DNA of 64,000 nucleotides from contig CACKZT010000002.1 in assembly GCA_902604695.1 (NCBI GenBank), forward strand, positions 62,001-126,000. Direction: 5' to 3'. Both the position numbers and the translations under genes were made by a program. Numbering within the stretch: position 1 is the first letter of the stretch; every line of letters starts with the position of its first letter. Under the pieces are notes generated by a model that did not search any database, had not been told where the DNA came from, and worked only from the letters and a program-made list of their open reading frames with translations. The stretch comes from an uncultured Pelagibacteraceae bacterium. GTDB lineage: Bacteria > Pseudomonadota > Alphaproteobacteria > Pelagibacterales > Pelagibacteraceae. Below, piece by piece: positions 40,043 through 51,252 of the stretch.

Positions 40043-41847
40043 GTTTCTTTATTTATCTTAAGGACACCAATAAATGCTTCTTGGGGTATCTCAACTTTTC
40101 CGAATTGCTTAGATCTAGCTTTTCCTTTTTTTTGTTTCTCAAGAAGTTTTCTTTTTCTATCTGTAGCACCACCACCATGAATTTTAGTTAAAACATCTTT
40201 TTTGAAACCTTTAATAGACTCTCTGGCAACAATTTTACCACCTATAGCTGCTTGCACAGGTATCATAAAATTGTGCCTTGGAATTAAATCTTTTAATTTT
40301 TCGCAAACTTGTCGTCCAGTTTTTTGAGCAAAATCTTTATGAATAATCATAGCTAGCGCATCAACTGGTTCAGCATTTACTAAAATGCCAAGTTTTACTA
40401 AATCGCCCTCTCTATAGCCTGAGATTTCATAATCAAAACTTGCATATCCACTAGACACAGATTTAAGTCTATCGTTAAAATCAAAAACTACCTCATTAAG
40501 AGGTAAGTCATAAGTTAACACTGCTCTTTGTCCTGAGTAACTTAAGTTGGTTTGAATTCCTCTTTTATCCTGACAAATTTTAATTATTGATCCAAGATAT
40601 TCGTCTGGTGTAATAATTGTTGATTTTATCCAAGGTTCCTCGATTTTTGTAATTTGTGTTGGATCTGGCATATTAGTTGGGTTTTGCAAATTAATAATCT
40701 CGCCTTTTATTTTATGAACTTTGTAAATTACTCCAGGTGTTGTTGTTATTAAATTAACGTCAAATTCTCTTTCTAATCTTTCAGTGATAATTTCAAGATG
40801 TAATAAACCTAAAAAACCACATCTAAAACCTAAGCCTAAGGCGCTTGAAGTTTCTGCTTCGTATGAAAAACTTGCATCATTGAGTTTTAATTTAGCTAAA
40901 CCATCTTTGAGTTTTTGATATTCAGAGCTATCTACTGGAAATAAGCCGCAAAAAACTACTGGTTTGCTTGGTTTAAATCCAGGTAGTGGATCTTTGATAG
41001 GATCAGAGGCATCACATATTGTGTCTCCCACCTTAGTTTCCGATAAAGATTTTATTCCAGTAATTATGAAACCTATCTCTCCAGTATTCAATTCATCTAT
41101 ATCTGCTGGTTTAGGCGTGAATACACCGACTTTTTCTATTAAATACTCTTGATTGTTAGACATAAGTTTTACTTTCATATTTTTCTTAATCTTTCCGTTA
41201 ATTATTCGCACTAAAATCACCACTCCTAAGTAACTATCATACCAACTGTCAACTAATAGCGATTTAAGTTTTTCCTCTTTATTGCCCTTTGGAGCTGGTA
41301 ACTTATTTATTATTGCCTCTAATATTTCATCAATACCCTCTCCTGTCTTGCCTGAACAAGAGATTGAATTAGAAGTGTCTATTCCAATGACTTCTTCAAT
41401 TTCTTTTTTTGTTTTTTCAATATCTGAAGCCGGAAGGTCGATTTTATTTAAAATAGGTATAACCTCATGATCTATTTCTAAAGCCTGATAGACATTTGCT
41501 AAAGTCTGTGCTTCTACACCTTGAGTGCTATCCACAATTAATAAAGATCCTTCACAGGCAGATAGTGATCTGCTTACTTCATATCCAAAGTCTACATGTC
41601 CAGGTGTGTCTATTATATTTAAAATGTAATCATGACCATCTTTTGCTTTATATTTAAGTTTAACAGTTTGGGCCTTAATAGTAATACCCCTCTCTCTTTC
41701 AATATCCATGGAGTCTAAAACCTGTTGTTTCATTTCACGATCAGTAAGACCACCACATTTATGAATGATTCTATCTGCTATTGTTGATTTCCCATGATCA
41801 ATATGCGCAATTATAGAAAAGTTACGAATTCTTTTAGTATCTGACAT
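40039..41847 (-). CDS. lepA: Elongation factor 4
   Basis: [66 protein letters not shown]. Confidence 0.98.
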   Translation of the reverse strand: MSDTKRIRNFSIIAHIDHGKSTIADRIIHKCGGLTDREMKQQVLDSMDIERERGITIKAQTVKLKYKAKDGHDYILNIIDTPGHVDFGYEVSRSLSACEGSLLIVDSTQGVEAQTLANVYQALEIDHEVIPILNKIDLPASDIEKTKKEIEEVIGIDTSNSISCSGKTGEGIDEILEAIINKLPAPKGNKEEKLKSLLVDSWYDSYLGVVILVRIINGKIKKNMKVKLMSNNQEYLIEKVGVFTPKPADIDELNTGEIGFIITGIKSLSETKVGDTICDASDPIKDPLPGFKPSKPVVFCGLFPVDSSEYQKLKDGLAKLKLNDASFSYEAETSSALGLGFRCGFLGLLHLEIITERLEREFDVNLITTTPGVIYKVHKIKGEIINLQNPTNMPDPTQITKIEEPWIKSTIITPDEYLGSIIKICQDKRGIQTNLSYSGQRAVLTYDLPLNEVVFDFNDRLKSVSSGYASFDYEISGYREGDLVKLGILVNAEPVDALAMIIHKDFAQKTGRQVCEKLKDLIPRHNFMIPVQAAIGGKIVARESIKGFKKDVLTKIHGGGATDRKRKLLEKQKKGKARSKQFGKVEIPQEAFIGVLKINKET

Positions 41848-44249
41848 TAGGACCTAATTATAGCGCCGGTTTTTTCTTTTACTACTTCAATAATTTTTTT
41901 ACTGATTAGATCTAAATCTTTTTCATTTAAAGTTTTTTCTACTGATTGAAGAGTTACATTAATAGCAACTGATTTTTTATCCTTAGGGATATTTTCACCT
42001 TCATATACATCAAATGTAGTAACATTTTGTATTATAGAGCTATCAATTTCTTTGATTATTTTTTCAAGAAAACCAATCTTAAAACTTTTGTCAATTACAA
42101 AAGCAAAATCTCTTTCAGATTTCTGGAAGTCTGATGCTTGAAAGCTTTTTTTAGTTTGTCTAATTTTTTTGTTAGGTTCAGGAATATTTTTTAAAAAAAT
42201 TTCTAAACCATAAATATTTGGCTCCTTAAAATCTAATTTTTTTATAATTGCAGGATGTATTTCCCCAAAATAAGCGAGATGTGGCCCATTTTCTGACTTT
42301 AAAGTAATAGAGCCTGATCTTCCAGGGTGATAACAATGTTTTGTATTGTCACTTACAAAAAGATTTTGTTCAGATATCCCTAGTTCAATCAAACTTTTCA
42401 CTGCATCACTCTTAATATCAAATACATCAACGTTTCTTTCTTTTTCAATCCAGCTCTTCCTACCTACTTTTCCCGATTTCAAAGCACCGACTACAATTTG
42501 TTGTTCTCCAGGATTTTTGCCAAAAAAAGTCGGGCCTATTTCAAATAAAGAGAGATCTTCGTACCCTCTGTCTTGATTCTTTTTTAGATGAATTGCTAAA
42601 TTTGAGAATATTGACCTTCTAAGAACATCAAGGTCAGATGAAATAGGATTTAAAATCGAAATTTCTTTTTCTCCTTTTGAAAATTGTTTATCAATTTTTG
42701 AGTCCGTAAAAGACCAGGTAACTGTTTCCATATAGCCTTTAGATGCTAAAGATCTTTGCGACAAATGAAATAATTTTTGTTTAAAATTTAAAGTTTCTTG
42801 ATCTCTTCTTCTTTCTGGCTCAATGAGTTTTATATTATTAAAACCTTTAATTCTTATAAGTTCTTCTATTATGTCAACATCCTGGTTTATATCTGGTCTC
42901 CAAGAAGGGACTTCAATCTTAAGATCTTTTTTATTTTTTTTGCTCTTAAATCCTAAAGATAATAGTATTTTTTGTGCTTCATTAATATTAATTGGTATAC
43001 CTATTAAGTTTTTAAATTTATCAATTTCAAATTTAATTGTATTATTTTTTTTAGTACTTTTCCCTGATACAAAAAATTTACTAGCTTGACCTCCACATAT
43101 TCTTAAAATTAATTCAGTAGCTATTTCCAATCCCTCAATTACAAAATTTGGATCTATGCCTCTTTCAAATCTATATTTCGCATCAGTATCGATAGCTAAT
43201 TCACGAGCTGTTTTTCTAATTGATCCTGGCAAAAAGTAAGCTGACTCAAGAAGTAAATTTTTTGTCTCAAATTCAGTAGATGTTTTTGTTCCTCCAATTA
43301 TACCTCCTAAGCCTAGAACACTTGATCTATCCGCAATAACACACATACCTTTTTTTAGTTTATATTTGTTGTTATCCAAACCTTCGAACTCTTCACCCTC
43401 TTTTGAGTCTCTTACAATAATTTCTTTATCAATTTTATCTGCATCATATGCGTGTAAAGGACGATTTAAATCGAACATTACATAATTCGTGATATCGACT
43501 ACAGCTGAAATAGGTTTTAGCCCAAGTGCTAAGAGTTTATTTTTTAACCACTCTGGACTCTCTTTATTAGTTATATCTTTTATATAGCAACTTCCAAAAG
43601 TCAAACAACCTTGATTGGGGTCTTTAGTGATCGAGGTTTTAATTAAATGTTTTGTATTTTGATTAAATTTTTTCTTTTTAAGGGGCATTAGTTTGCCAAT
43701 GCCTGATGATGACAAATCTCTAGCTATCCCTCTAATTCCTAAACAGTCGGGTCTATTTGGGGTTATGGAAATATCTATTACCTTTTCTGATTTTCTCTTA
43801 AAGTAGCTTTTTCCAATATCTTTTTCTTTATTTTTAAGCTCAATGATCCCTGCGCTCTCATTTGACAAATTTAGTTCACTTTCGGAACAAAGCATGCCTC
43901 TAGACTCAACACCTCTAATTTTAACAACTTTCAATTGGAACTTTGTTTTTGGAATAACAGCGCCTGGAGGAGCATAAATTGTTACAAGACCGTCTCTAGC
44001 ATTTGGTGCACCACAAACCACCTTTAAAATTTTCTTTCCGCCAATGTTAACATCACAAACTTTTAATTTATCTGCATTAGGGTGTTTTTCAGCTTTTATA
44101 ATTTTAGCTATTTTAAACTCTCCGAGCTCACCTGAGTTCTCTTTGATTCCTTCAACTTCTAAACCAATATTTGTAAGCCTATCAATAATTTCATTTTCAT
44201 TTGCTTTTGTTTTTAGATGTTCTTTAAGCCATGGAAGAGTAATTATCAT
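41847..44249 (-). CDS. pheT: Phenylalanyl-tRNA synthetase beta subunit
   Basis: [14 protein letters not shown]..., [35 protein letters not shown]5 and C-terminal anticodon-binding domains. Confidence 0.97.
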   Translation of the reverse strand: MIITLPWLKEHLKTKANENEIIDRLTNIGLEVEGIKENSGELGEFKIAKIIKAEKHPNADKLKVCDVNIGGKKILKVVCGAPNARDGLVTIYAPPGAVIPKTKFQLKVVKIRGVESRGMLCSESELNLSNESAGIIELKNKEKDIGKSYFKRKSEKVIDISITPNRPDCLGIRGIARDLSSSGIGKLMPLKKKKFNQNTKHLIKTSITKDPNQGCLTFGSCYIKDITNKESPEWLKNKLLALGLKPISAVVDITNYVMFDLNRPLHAYDADKIDKEIIVRDSKEGEEFEGLDNNKYKLKKGMCVIADRSSVLGLGGIIGGTKTSTEFETKNLLLESAYFLPGSIRKTARELAIDTDAKYRFERGIDPNFVIEGLEIATELILRICGGQASKFFVSGKSTKKNNTIKFEIDKFKNLIGIPININEAQKILLSLGFKSKKNKKDLKIEVPSWRPDINQDVDIIEELIRIKGFNNIKLIEPERRRDQETLNFKQKLFHLSQRSLASKGYMETVTWSFTDSKIDKQFSKGEKEISILNPISSDLDVLRRSIFSNLAIHLKKNQDRGYEDLSLFEIGPTFFGKNPGEQQIVVGALKSGKVGRKSWIEKERNVDVFDIKSDAVKSLIELGISEQNLFVSDNTKHCYHPGRSGSITLKSENGPHLAYFGEIHPAIIKKLDFKEPNIYGLEIFLKNIPEPNKKIRQTKKSFQASDFQKSERDFAFVIDKSFKIGFLEKIIKEIDSSIIQNVTTFDVYEGENIPKDKKSVAINVTLQSVEKTLNEKDLDLISKKIIEVVKEKTGAIIRS

Positions 44250-45313
44250 TTGCTTAAACCTCTATAATTAGTAGGTACATCCAATGGATCAAATCCAAAA
44301 TGGCTTAACCAACGATAATCTGCTTCAAAAAAAGATCTTAAATCATTTATTCCATATTTAAGCATTGCAAGACGATCGATACCCATACCAAAGGCAAATC
44401 CTTGATATTTTTTTGGATCTACTTTTACATTTTTAAGAACATTTGGATGGACCATTCCACAGCCTAATATTTCTAACCATTTATCACCATCTCCAATTAC
44501 AATCTTCTCATTTTCAATTTTATAACCAATATCAACTTCTGCAGATGGCTCTGTAAAAGGGAAATGACTTGGTCTAAATCTCATTTTAACATTTTTAACT
44601 TCAAAAAATTCTTTTATAAAATAATCCAAACAACCTTTAAGATGACCCATGGTAACATTTTTATCTATATGTAAACCTTCTAATTGATGAAACATTGGTG
44701 CATGCGTTTGATCACTATCACAACGATAAGTTCTTCCGGGTACAATGATTTTAAATGGTGGCTTTCCATTAAGCATAGTTCTAATTTGAACAGGAGAAGT
44801 ATGAGTTCTTAAAAGTAATTTTTTATTTTTTTCTAAATAAAAAGTATCATGCATATCTCTTGCTGGATGCTCTTCTGGAGTATTTAAAGCTGTAAAATTA
44901 TTATACTCTGACTCTACATCCGGGCCTTCTGCAACTGAAAAACCTATTTCTGAAAATATTGAAGAAATTTCATCAATAACTTGTGAAACCGGATGAATTT
45001 TACCATGATGATATGGTCTTACTGGTAAAGTAACATCAATCTTTTCATGTTGTAATTTTTTATTAATTTCTTGATTTTCAATCGCAAAGTTTTTTTGTTC
45101 GATTTGATAGGAGAGGCTCTCTTTAATCTTATTTAGTTTTGAGGCAAAATCTTTTTTTTCTTCGGGTTTTAAAGATCCCAGTTTTTTAAATTGAAGGGTA
45201 ATTTGCCCATTTTTTCCAAAAAACTCAGTTTTGATACTTTGTAATTCTTCTTTAGTTTTCACAGAATTGATTTTATCTTTAAAGATAGAATTTATTTTTT
45301 CCAAATCACTCAT
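44246..45313 (-). CDS. pheS: Phenylalanyl-tRNA synthetase alpha subunit
   Basis: [76 protein letters not shown]. Confidence 0.98.
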   Translation of the reverse strand: MSDLEKINSIFKDKINSVKTKEELQSIKTEFFGKNGQITLQFKKLGSLKPEEKKDFASKLNKIKESLSYQIEQKNFAIENQEINKKLQHEKIDVTLPVRPYHHGKIHPVSQVIDEISSIFSEIGFSVAEGPDVESEYNNFTALNTPEEHPARDMHDTFYLEKNKKLLLRTHTSPVQIRTMLNGKPPFKIIVPGRTYRCDSDQTHAPMFHQLEGLHIDKNVTMGHLKGCLDYFIKEFFEVKNVKMRFRPSHFPFTEPSAEVDIGYKIENEKIVIGDGDKWLEILGCGMVHPNVLKNVKVDPKKYQGFAFGMGIDRLAMLKYGINDLRSFFEADYRWLSHFGFDPLDVPTNYRGLSK

Positions 45314-45361
45314 TAGGTTATTGATTTTTTATATTATGTTGGAGTTGAATCAAAGACCCTT

Positions 45362-45718
45362 TTAATTAAGGGAGGATTGAACCTTTTTTACTATAGATTT
45401 AAAGACTTCTGGATTGCTATAAGCCAATTCTGCAAGCACTTTTCTATCTAACTTTATATTTGATTTAACCAAACCATTGATAAATTTTGCGTAAGTTAAA
45501 CCTTCAGACCTTACACCAGCATTTATTCTCTGTATCCACAAAGATCTAAATTCTCTTTTTTTTGCTTTCCTATCTCTATAAGCATATTGCATGGCTTTTT
45601 CCATTGCCTGGCGGGCAATACGAATTGTATTTTTTCTTCTACCATATTGTCCTTTGACAGCTTTAAGAACTTTTTTATGTTTTGCCCTGCTAATTACGCC
45701 TCTTTTAGTTCTTGCCAT
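45362..45718 (-). CDS. rplT: 50S ribosomal protein L20
   Basis: [67 protein letters not shown]. Confidence 0.98.
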   Translation of the reverse strand: MARTKRGVISRAKHKKVLKAVKGQYGRRKNTIRIARQAMEKAMQYAYRDRKAKKREFRSLWIQRINAGVRSEGLTYAKFINGLVKSNIKLDRKVLAELAYSNPEVFKSIVKKVQSSLN

Positions 45719-45719
45719 T

Positions 45720-45926
45720 TTAACCTCTTAAATTATATGGCATGTACGACTTTACAATTTTAGTATCCTGTTTTGACATAATCGTAGTGCCTCTTTGTTT
45801 TCTTATTTGTGAATTAGTTCTCTTAATCATACCATGTCTTTTTCCAGCTTGAGGCATTTTGATTTTTCCTGAAGCAGTAAATCTAAATCTTTTTTTTGCT
45901 GAACTTTTAGTTTTTAATTTAGGCAT
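45720..45926 (-). CDS. rpmI: 50S ribosomal protein L35
   Basis: [33 protein letters not shown]. Confidence 0.97.
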   Translation of the reverse strand: MPKLKTKSSAKKRFRFTASGKIKMPQAGKRHGMIKRTNSQIRKQRGTTIMSKQDTKIVKSYMPYNLRG

Positions 45927-45982
45927 AAATATTCCGGTTTATATAGTTATTAAATATTCTTTACAAGTCGATAATATCTTTA

Positions 45983-46528
45983 TTAATTAGGCTGAATTAT
46001 CATTATCATCTGTTTACCCTCAAATTTTGGGTGGGTCTCGATCTTTCCCACTTCTTTTACGTCTTCAATTATTCTTTTCATTAAATCTTTACCTAATTGA
46101 ATATGTTGCATCTCTCTACCTTTAAACCTCACAGTAAATTTTACTTTATCTTTTTTTGTCAAAAATTTTTTGGCATTTTTTATTTTAAAATTATAATCAT
46201 GGACGTCAGTCCCAGGTCTTAATTTAATTTCTTTTAAAGAAACAATTTTTTGTTTTTTTTTAGCTACATTAGCTTTTTTTTGTAAATCGTATTTATATTT
46301 ACCCATATCCATAATCTTACAAACAGGAGGGTTGGCATTAGGAGATATTTCTATAAGATCGAGTCCTTCTTCTTTCGCTAGTTCGATGGCTTTCACTAAA
46401 GGAAGTATTCCTACATTAGATCCATTACTTCCAATAACTTGAACATCCAAAGCTCGTATTCTTTCATTAGCCTTTGGGCCTTGAGGTTTGCTTCTTCTTT
46501 GAAAATAATTAGGTTTGAAATTTGACAC
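45983..46528 (-). CDS. infC: Translation initiation factor IF-3
   Basis: NERIRALDVQVIGSNGSNVGILPLVKAIELAKEEGLDLIEISPNANPPVCKIMDMGKYKY. Confidence 0.98.
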   Translation of the reverse strand: MSNFKPNYFQRRSKPQGPKANERIRALDVQVIGSNGSNVGILPLVKAIELAKEEGLDLIEISPNANPPVCKIMDMGKYKYDLQKKANVAKKKQKIVSLKEIKLRPGTDVHDYNFKIKNAKKFLTKKDKVKFTVRFKGREMQHIQLGKDLMKRIIEDVKEVGKIETHPKFEGKQMIMIIQPN

Positions 46529-48448
46529 TTAATTTAATGGAAGTTTATTTAACATAAGAATATTTTTAATAAATTCATCTCTTTTATAAGTCTCTTGTTT
46601 ATCTGAGCCTAATCGTCTTACTGTTATTGTTTTATCAGCTACTTCTTTTTTTCCGCAAACTAGAATCATTGGAACTTTTGCTAAAGAATGTTCTCTTATT
46701 TTATAATTTATTTTTTGGTTTCTTAAATCCACTTCGCATTTTATACCTTCTTTAAATAAATCTTCAAATAAATTATTTACATAATCATGATTTTCTTCTG
46801 CTATGGGACATACAACAGCTTGTGTTGGTGACAGCCAAAAAGGGAGTTTACCGGCGTAATTTTCAATTAAAATTCCTATAAACCTTTCTAGCGATCCAAA
46901 TAAAGCTCTATGTAACATTACAGGTACTTTTTTTGTTCCATCTTTGTCGACATAAGATGCTCCTAGTCTTCCGGGAAGATTTAGATCTACCTGTAAAGTT
47001 CCGCATTGCCAGTCTCTACCTATAGCATCTCTGAGAACAAATTCTATCTTAGGTCCATAAAATGCTCCTTCTCCTTTATTAATTGAATATTCAAGCTTAG
47101 ACTGTTTTATTGCTGAAAGAAGTGCAGCCTCTGACTTGTCCCAGGTACTATCATCTCCGACTCTTTTTTCAGGTCTATCAGAATACTTAAGAATTATTTT
47201 TTTGAATCCTAAGTTCTTATAAATATTTAAAATTAAATTTGTTACAGCTAATGATTCTTGAGTAATTTGCTCTTCAGTACAAAAAATATGCGCATCGTCT
47301 TGAGTAAAGGCTCTTACTCTTAATAATCCATGAAGGGCACCTGATGGTTCATATCGATGCACTTTACCAAACTCAGATAGTTTTAAAGGTAAATCTCTAT
47401 AACTTTTTAAGCCTTGATTAAATATTTGAACACATCCTGGGCAGTTCATGGGCTTAATTGCAAATGTTTTTTCATCCGGTGTGTCTGAGGTAAACATATG
47501 TTCACCAAATTTTTCCCAGTGGCCTGATTTTTCCCACAATGATTTATCTAATAACTCAGGAGTATTTATCTCTTTGTAGCCTGCTAACCTTTGTTTCATT
47601 CTCATGTATTCAATTAGTCTTTGAAATAAAATCCATCCTTTTTCGTGCCAGAATACAGAACCAGGACTTTCTTCTCTAAAATGAAAAAGATCCATCTCTT
47701 TTCCAAGTTTTCTGTGGTCTCTCTTTTCTGCTTCCTCTAATCTATTTAAATAATCATCTAAATCTTTTTTATTACTCCAACAAGTTCCATATATTCTCTG
47801 TAACATTTCATTTTTTGAATCTCCTCTCCAATATGCTCCAGAAACTTTGGTCAACTTAAAAGCTTTTCCTATTTTTCCCGAAGACGCTAAATGAGGTCCT
47901 CTACATAAATCGTGCCAACTATTTCCATGATGGTAAATTGAGAGTTCTTCTTCATCCGGAATACTCTCGATAATTTCAGCCTTATATTTTTCACCCATTT
48001 TTTTAAAATGAGCTATTGCACTTTTCCTTTCCCAAACTTCACGTTTTGTCTTAACGTCACGATCAACTATTTCACACATTTTTTTTTCAATTTTTTTTAA
48101 ATCCTCTTTTGTAAATGGATCCTTTCTAGCAAAATCATAGAAAAAACCATTCTCAATAACAGGCCCGATGGTTACTTGGGTTTTTGGATAAAGTTCTTGG
48201 ACAGCCATTGCCATTATATGAGCTGCGTCATGCCTTATGACTTCTAATCCCTCTTTATCTTTTGCTGTTATTATTTTAACTCTACAATCTTTTTTAATTT
48301 TAAAGCTTAAATCTTTAAGCTCACCATCTACCTCCATAACTAAAGCAATTTTTTCGAGAGATTTACTAATTTTTTTGGTTAATTCAAAACCATTAATATG
48401 ATTTTCAAAAGGAATTTTTTTTCCATCTAAAAGTTGAACTTGAGGCAT
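46529..48448 (-). CDS. thrS: Threonyl-tRNA synthetase
   Basis: HDAAHIMAMAVQELYP, GPVIENGFFYDF, MNCPGCVQIFNQGLKSYRDLPLKLSEFGKVHRYEPSGALHGLLRVRAFTQDDAHIFC. Confidence 0.98.
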   Translation of the reverse strand: MPQVQLLDGKKIPFENHINGFELTKKISKSLEKIALVMEVDGELKDLSFKIKKDCRVKIITAKDKEGLEVIRHDAAHIMAMAVQELYPKTQVTIGPVIENGFFYDFARKDPFTKEDLKKIEKKMCEIVDRDVKTKREVWERKSAIAHFKKMGEKYKAEIIESIPDEEELSIYHHGNSWHDLCRGPHLASSGKIGKAFKLTKVSGAYWRGDSKNEMLQRIYGTCWSNKKDLDDYLNRLEEAEKRDHRKLGKEMDLFHFREESPGSVFWHEKGWILFQRLIEYMRMKQRLAGYKEINTPELLDKSLWEKSGHWEKFGEHMFTSDTPDEKTFAIKPMNCPGCVQIFNQGLKSYRDLPLKLSEFGKVHRYEPSGALHGLLRVRAFTQDDAHIFCTEEQITQESLAVTNLILNIYKNLGFKKIILKYSDRPEKRVGDDSTWDKSEAALLSAIKQSKLEYSINKGEGAFYGPKIEFVLRDAIGRDWQCGTLQVDLNLPGRLGASYVDKDGTKKVPVMLHRALFGSLERFIGILIENYAGKLPFWLSPTQAVVCPIAEENHDYVNNLFEDLFKEGIKCEVDLRNQKINYKIREHSLAKVPMILVCGKKEVADKTITVRRLGSDKQETYKRDEFIKNILMLNKLPLN

Positions 48449-48449
48449 T

Positions 48450-49607
48450 TTAAATTTTTAACAATTTTTTATATTCTGTAAAGGTTGATTGGCACATTTT
48501 TTCAACATCAAATTTTTTACTTACGTTTTTTCTACCCTCGTTTCCAATTGAATACAACGCTTCTTTATCAATTTCCATAACGTTATTTAAAACTTTAGCT
48601 AATTCTCTAGGTTCACCTGCTTTAAACAGAAAGCCTGTTTTACCATTAACTATGGTCTCTTTTGAACCTCCAATCTCACTAGCAACTATTGGTTTTTCCA
48701 TAGCCTGGGCTTCTACCGAAACTCTTCCAAAAGCTTCCGGCTCTATTGAGCTAGATACGATAATATCTGATATCGCATAAGCGGTTGGCATATCTTTGCA
48801 ATGTTTGAAAAATTTTATCCTTCTATTTAATTGATATCTCTCGACTAGTCCAAATAATTTTTTAGAATAAACATTCCTACCTTGGTCAGAACCAAGAATT
48901 ATAGCTTCAAAATTTGTTTTATTGAAATCTTCCAAAAGAATGTTGATTGCCTCGATAAACATTTCTTGGCCTTTCCATTTTGTAATCCTTCCAGGTAATA
49001 AGATGGTAACTTTATTTGAGTCAAGCTTCCATTCTGATATTAATTTAGCTTTTTTATTTTCTGAAATATTTTTTTTATTATAATAGTCTAAATTAATACC
49101 TCTAAAAATTACCATTAATTTTTTTTTAGGATTCAAATAACTTGAATAATTTTCGCTAATATGATTAAAAATAAAATTTGATCCTGCTATTATTAGTTCA
49201 GACTTAAGCATTATGCTGTTGTAAAATTTTTTTAGAGTATTTGTAAAATTATAGGTACCATGGAAAGTAGTTACAAATTTTCTTCTAGTTATAAGACATG
49301 ATAAAAAACAAGACCAGGCAGGAGCTCTACTTCTTACGTGAACGACATCGATATTATAAAAAAAAACAATTATAGATATTATAAAAGTATTGAAAAAAAT
49401 TATAATTGGGTTTTTTGAATGAACTGGTAAACGAATAATTTTTACCTTATCTTTTCTTACAAATTTTATTAATTCTCCACCACTTGTTATAATAAATGAC
49501 TTCCAACCTTGTTCAGGCAAAAAATGAGCTAAGTCATAGCATCCTGTTTCTGCTCCGCCATATCCTAGATTTGGAATAACTTGTAAAACTTTTTTTTTAG
49601 ATGACAT
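48450..49607 (-). CDS. Glycosyltransferase family 4-like
   Basis: VLQVIPNLGYGGAETGCYDLAHFL, TILLPGRITKWKGQEMFIEAI, AFGRVSVEAQAMEKPIVASEIGGSKETIVNGKTGFLF. Confidence 0.93.
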   Translation of the reverse strand: MSSKKKVLQVIPNLGYGGAETGCYDLAHFLPEQGWKSFIITSGGELIKFVRKDKVKIIRLPVHSKNPIIIFFNTFIISIIVFFYNIDVVHVRSRAPAWSCFLSCLITRRKFVTTFHGTYNFTNTLKKFYNSIMLKSELIIAGSNFIFNHISENYSSYLNPKKKLMVIFRGINLDYYNKKNISENKKAKLISEWKLDSNKVTILLPGRITKWKGQEMFIEAINILLEDFNKTNFEAIILGSDQGRNVYSKKLFGLVERYQLNRRIKFFKHCKDMPTAYAISDIIVSSSIEPEAFGRVSVEAQAMEKPIVASEIGGSKETIVNGKTGFLFKAGEPRELAKVLNNVMEIDKEALYSIGNEGRKNVSKKFDVEKMCQSTFTEYKKLLKI

Positions 49608-49635
49608 ATGTTAACATTATATATTATCAGTTTAT

Positions 49636-50406
49636 TTGAATAAACTTTATATGAAAAAATTAAAATATTTGAATATATCAAAAACCAAAAAACTTCGATT
49701 TTTGGACAATTATTACAAAAAAAAACTGTATATAGTTTTTTTGCACGGATTTATGTCTGATGTTGAAGGCAAAAAGCCTAAGATTTTTAGAAAATATGCT
49801 ATTAGAAAAAAATTAGGTTATTTAGCAATTGAATATTCTGGTCATGGAAAATCCTCAGGACAATTTATTAAAGGTAATTTAACCAAATGGAGTAATGATG
49901 CTAAATCTGCAATAAAAAAGATTGTCAGAAAAAATGATTTTATATTAGTTGGTTCAAGCATGGGATCTTGGATATCTTTAATTTTATTAAAAAATTTTCC
50001 TAAACAAATTAAAGGTATTGTTGGTATTGGGTCTGCACCAGAATTTACAACAAGACTAATGTGGAAAAAGTTTAACAAAAAAATAAAAAAAGAAATTATT
50101 GGCAAAGGAGTTTGTAAGATTAAACATGGAGATTACGAATACCCAATTACGCATCAATTAATCAAAAATGGTAGAAAAAATAAAGTACTATCAAAGAAGA
50201 GTAAGCTTAAAATAAGTGTTACTATGATACATGGAAGTAATGATGAAGTAGTTCCAGTTCATTTTTCAAAAAAAATATTATCAATTTTTATAAATGCTAA
50301 AAAAAAGCTTTTAATAATTAAAAATGGAGATCACAGTTTATCAAATAAAAAACAATTAAAAAGAATAGTTGGTGAGCTAGATAAAATTGTCTCTGATGTA
50401 GTTTAA
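49636..50406 (+). CDS. Alpha/beta hydrolase (small serine hydrolase)
   Basis: IVFLHGFMSDVEGKKPKIF, FILVGSSMGSWISLILL, MIHGSNDEVVPVHFSKKIL, NGDHSLS. Confidence 0.9.
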   Translation: MNKLYMKKLKYLNISKTKKLRFLDNYYKKKLYIVFLHGFMSDVEGKKPKIFRKYAIRKKLGYLAIEYSGHGKSSGQFIKGNLTKWSNDAKSAIKKIVRKNDFILVGSSMGSWISLILLKNFPKQIKGIVGIGSAPEFTTRLMWKKFNKKIKKEIIGKGVCKIKHGDYEYPITHQLIKNGRKNKVLSKKSKLKISVTMIHGSNDEVVPVHFSKKILSIFINAKKKLLIIKNGDHSLSNKKQLKRIVGELDKIVSDVV

Positions 50407-51252
50407 CCCTTCTATATAAGTGGGGAACTTCAAATCGTAATTGAACACCTTTTTCATTTTTTTATTACTAACTTTTTTCGAGTCTTTATAAAAATTTTTA
50501 AGCATTTCATTTTTAATTAAAGATAAATCTATAGTTTTAGGCTTATCCATCTTTAGTAGTTTAGCACCATATAAAGTAACTTCGGAGGAAGAAGCAGGCT
50601 TATCATCAGAAATATTATAAATTTCTTTTGGCTTAAAATTTTCCAGAGATTTAAATAAAATATTAGATATATCATCAACATGGATTCTAGAAAAAAATTG
50701 ATTTTTTTTGTTTATTATTTTTGCCTCTCCTGACTTGAGTCTAGCCAAAATATTTCTTTTATTGGAATATATGCCCGATAGTCTAAATATTTGTAAAGGT
50801 AAATTTTTTTTTGATGCTAAATCCATCCAAGATTTTTCTGCTTTAAGTCTTTCTACTCCATTTTCTGAAGTGGGTTCAGTATTGCTTTTTTCATCAACCC
50901 ACTCACCTTTATGATCTCCATATACACTCGTAGCTGATAAATAAGTTATCCATCTGAATTGATTTTCTTCAATTATACTTTTAAAATTTTTAATTACTAT
51001 ATCTGTACCATTAATAGGAGCAATTGAAACTAAAATATAATCTGATTTTTTTAATTTTTCTATTAACTTTTTATCAAAAAAACTTTCATTAAATTTAAAA
51101 CTTTCGTATCTGATTTCCTCAAATTTCTTTATTTGAGAATCTTCTCTAGATGTTATCGATAAATTTATTTTAATTTTTTTTGATCTGATTTTGCTAATAA
51201 AATTTTTTGCAACTTGCCCAAAACCAAAGCAAAAAATACTTATCTCTTTCAT
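50377..51252 (-). CDS. NAD(P)-dependent epimerase/SDR-like protein (YeeZ-like)
   Basis: ISIFCFGFGQVAKNFISKI, WITYLSATSVYGDHKGEWVDEKS, RLSGIYSNKRNILARLKSG, RIHVDDISNIL. Confidence 0.88.
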   Translation of the reverse strand: MKEISIFCFGFGQVAKNFISKIRSKKIKINLSITSREDSQIKKFEEIRYESFKFNESFFDKKLIEKLKKSDYILVSIAPINGTDIVIKNFKSIIEENQFRWITYLSATSVYGDHKGEWVDEKSNTEPTSENGVERLKAEKSWMDLASKKNLPLQIFRLSGIYSNKRNILARLKSGEAKIINKKNQFFSRIHVDDISNILFKSLENFKPKEIYNISDDKPASSSEVTLYGAKLLKMDKPKTIDLSLIKNEMLKNFYKDSKKVSNKKMKKVFNYDLKFPTYIEGLNYIRDNFI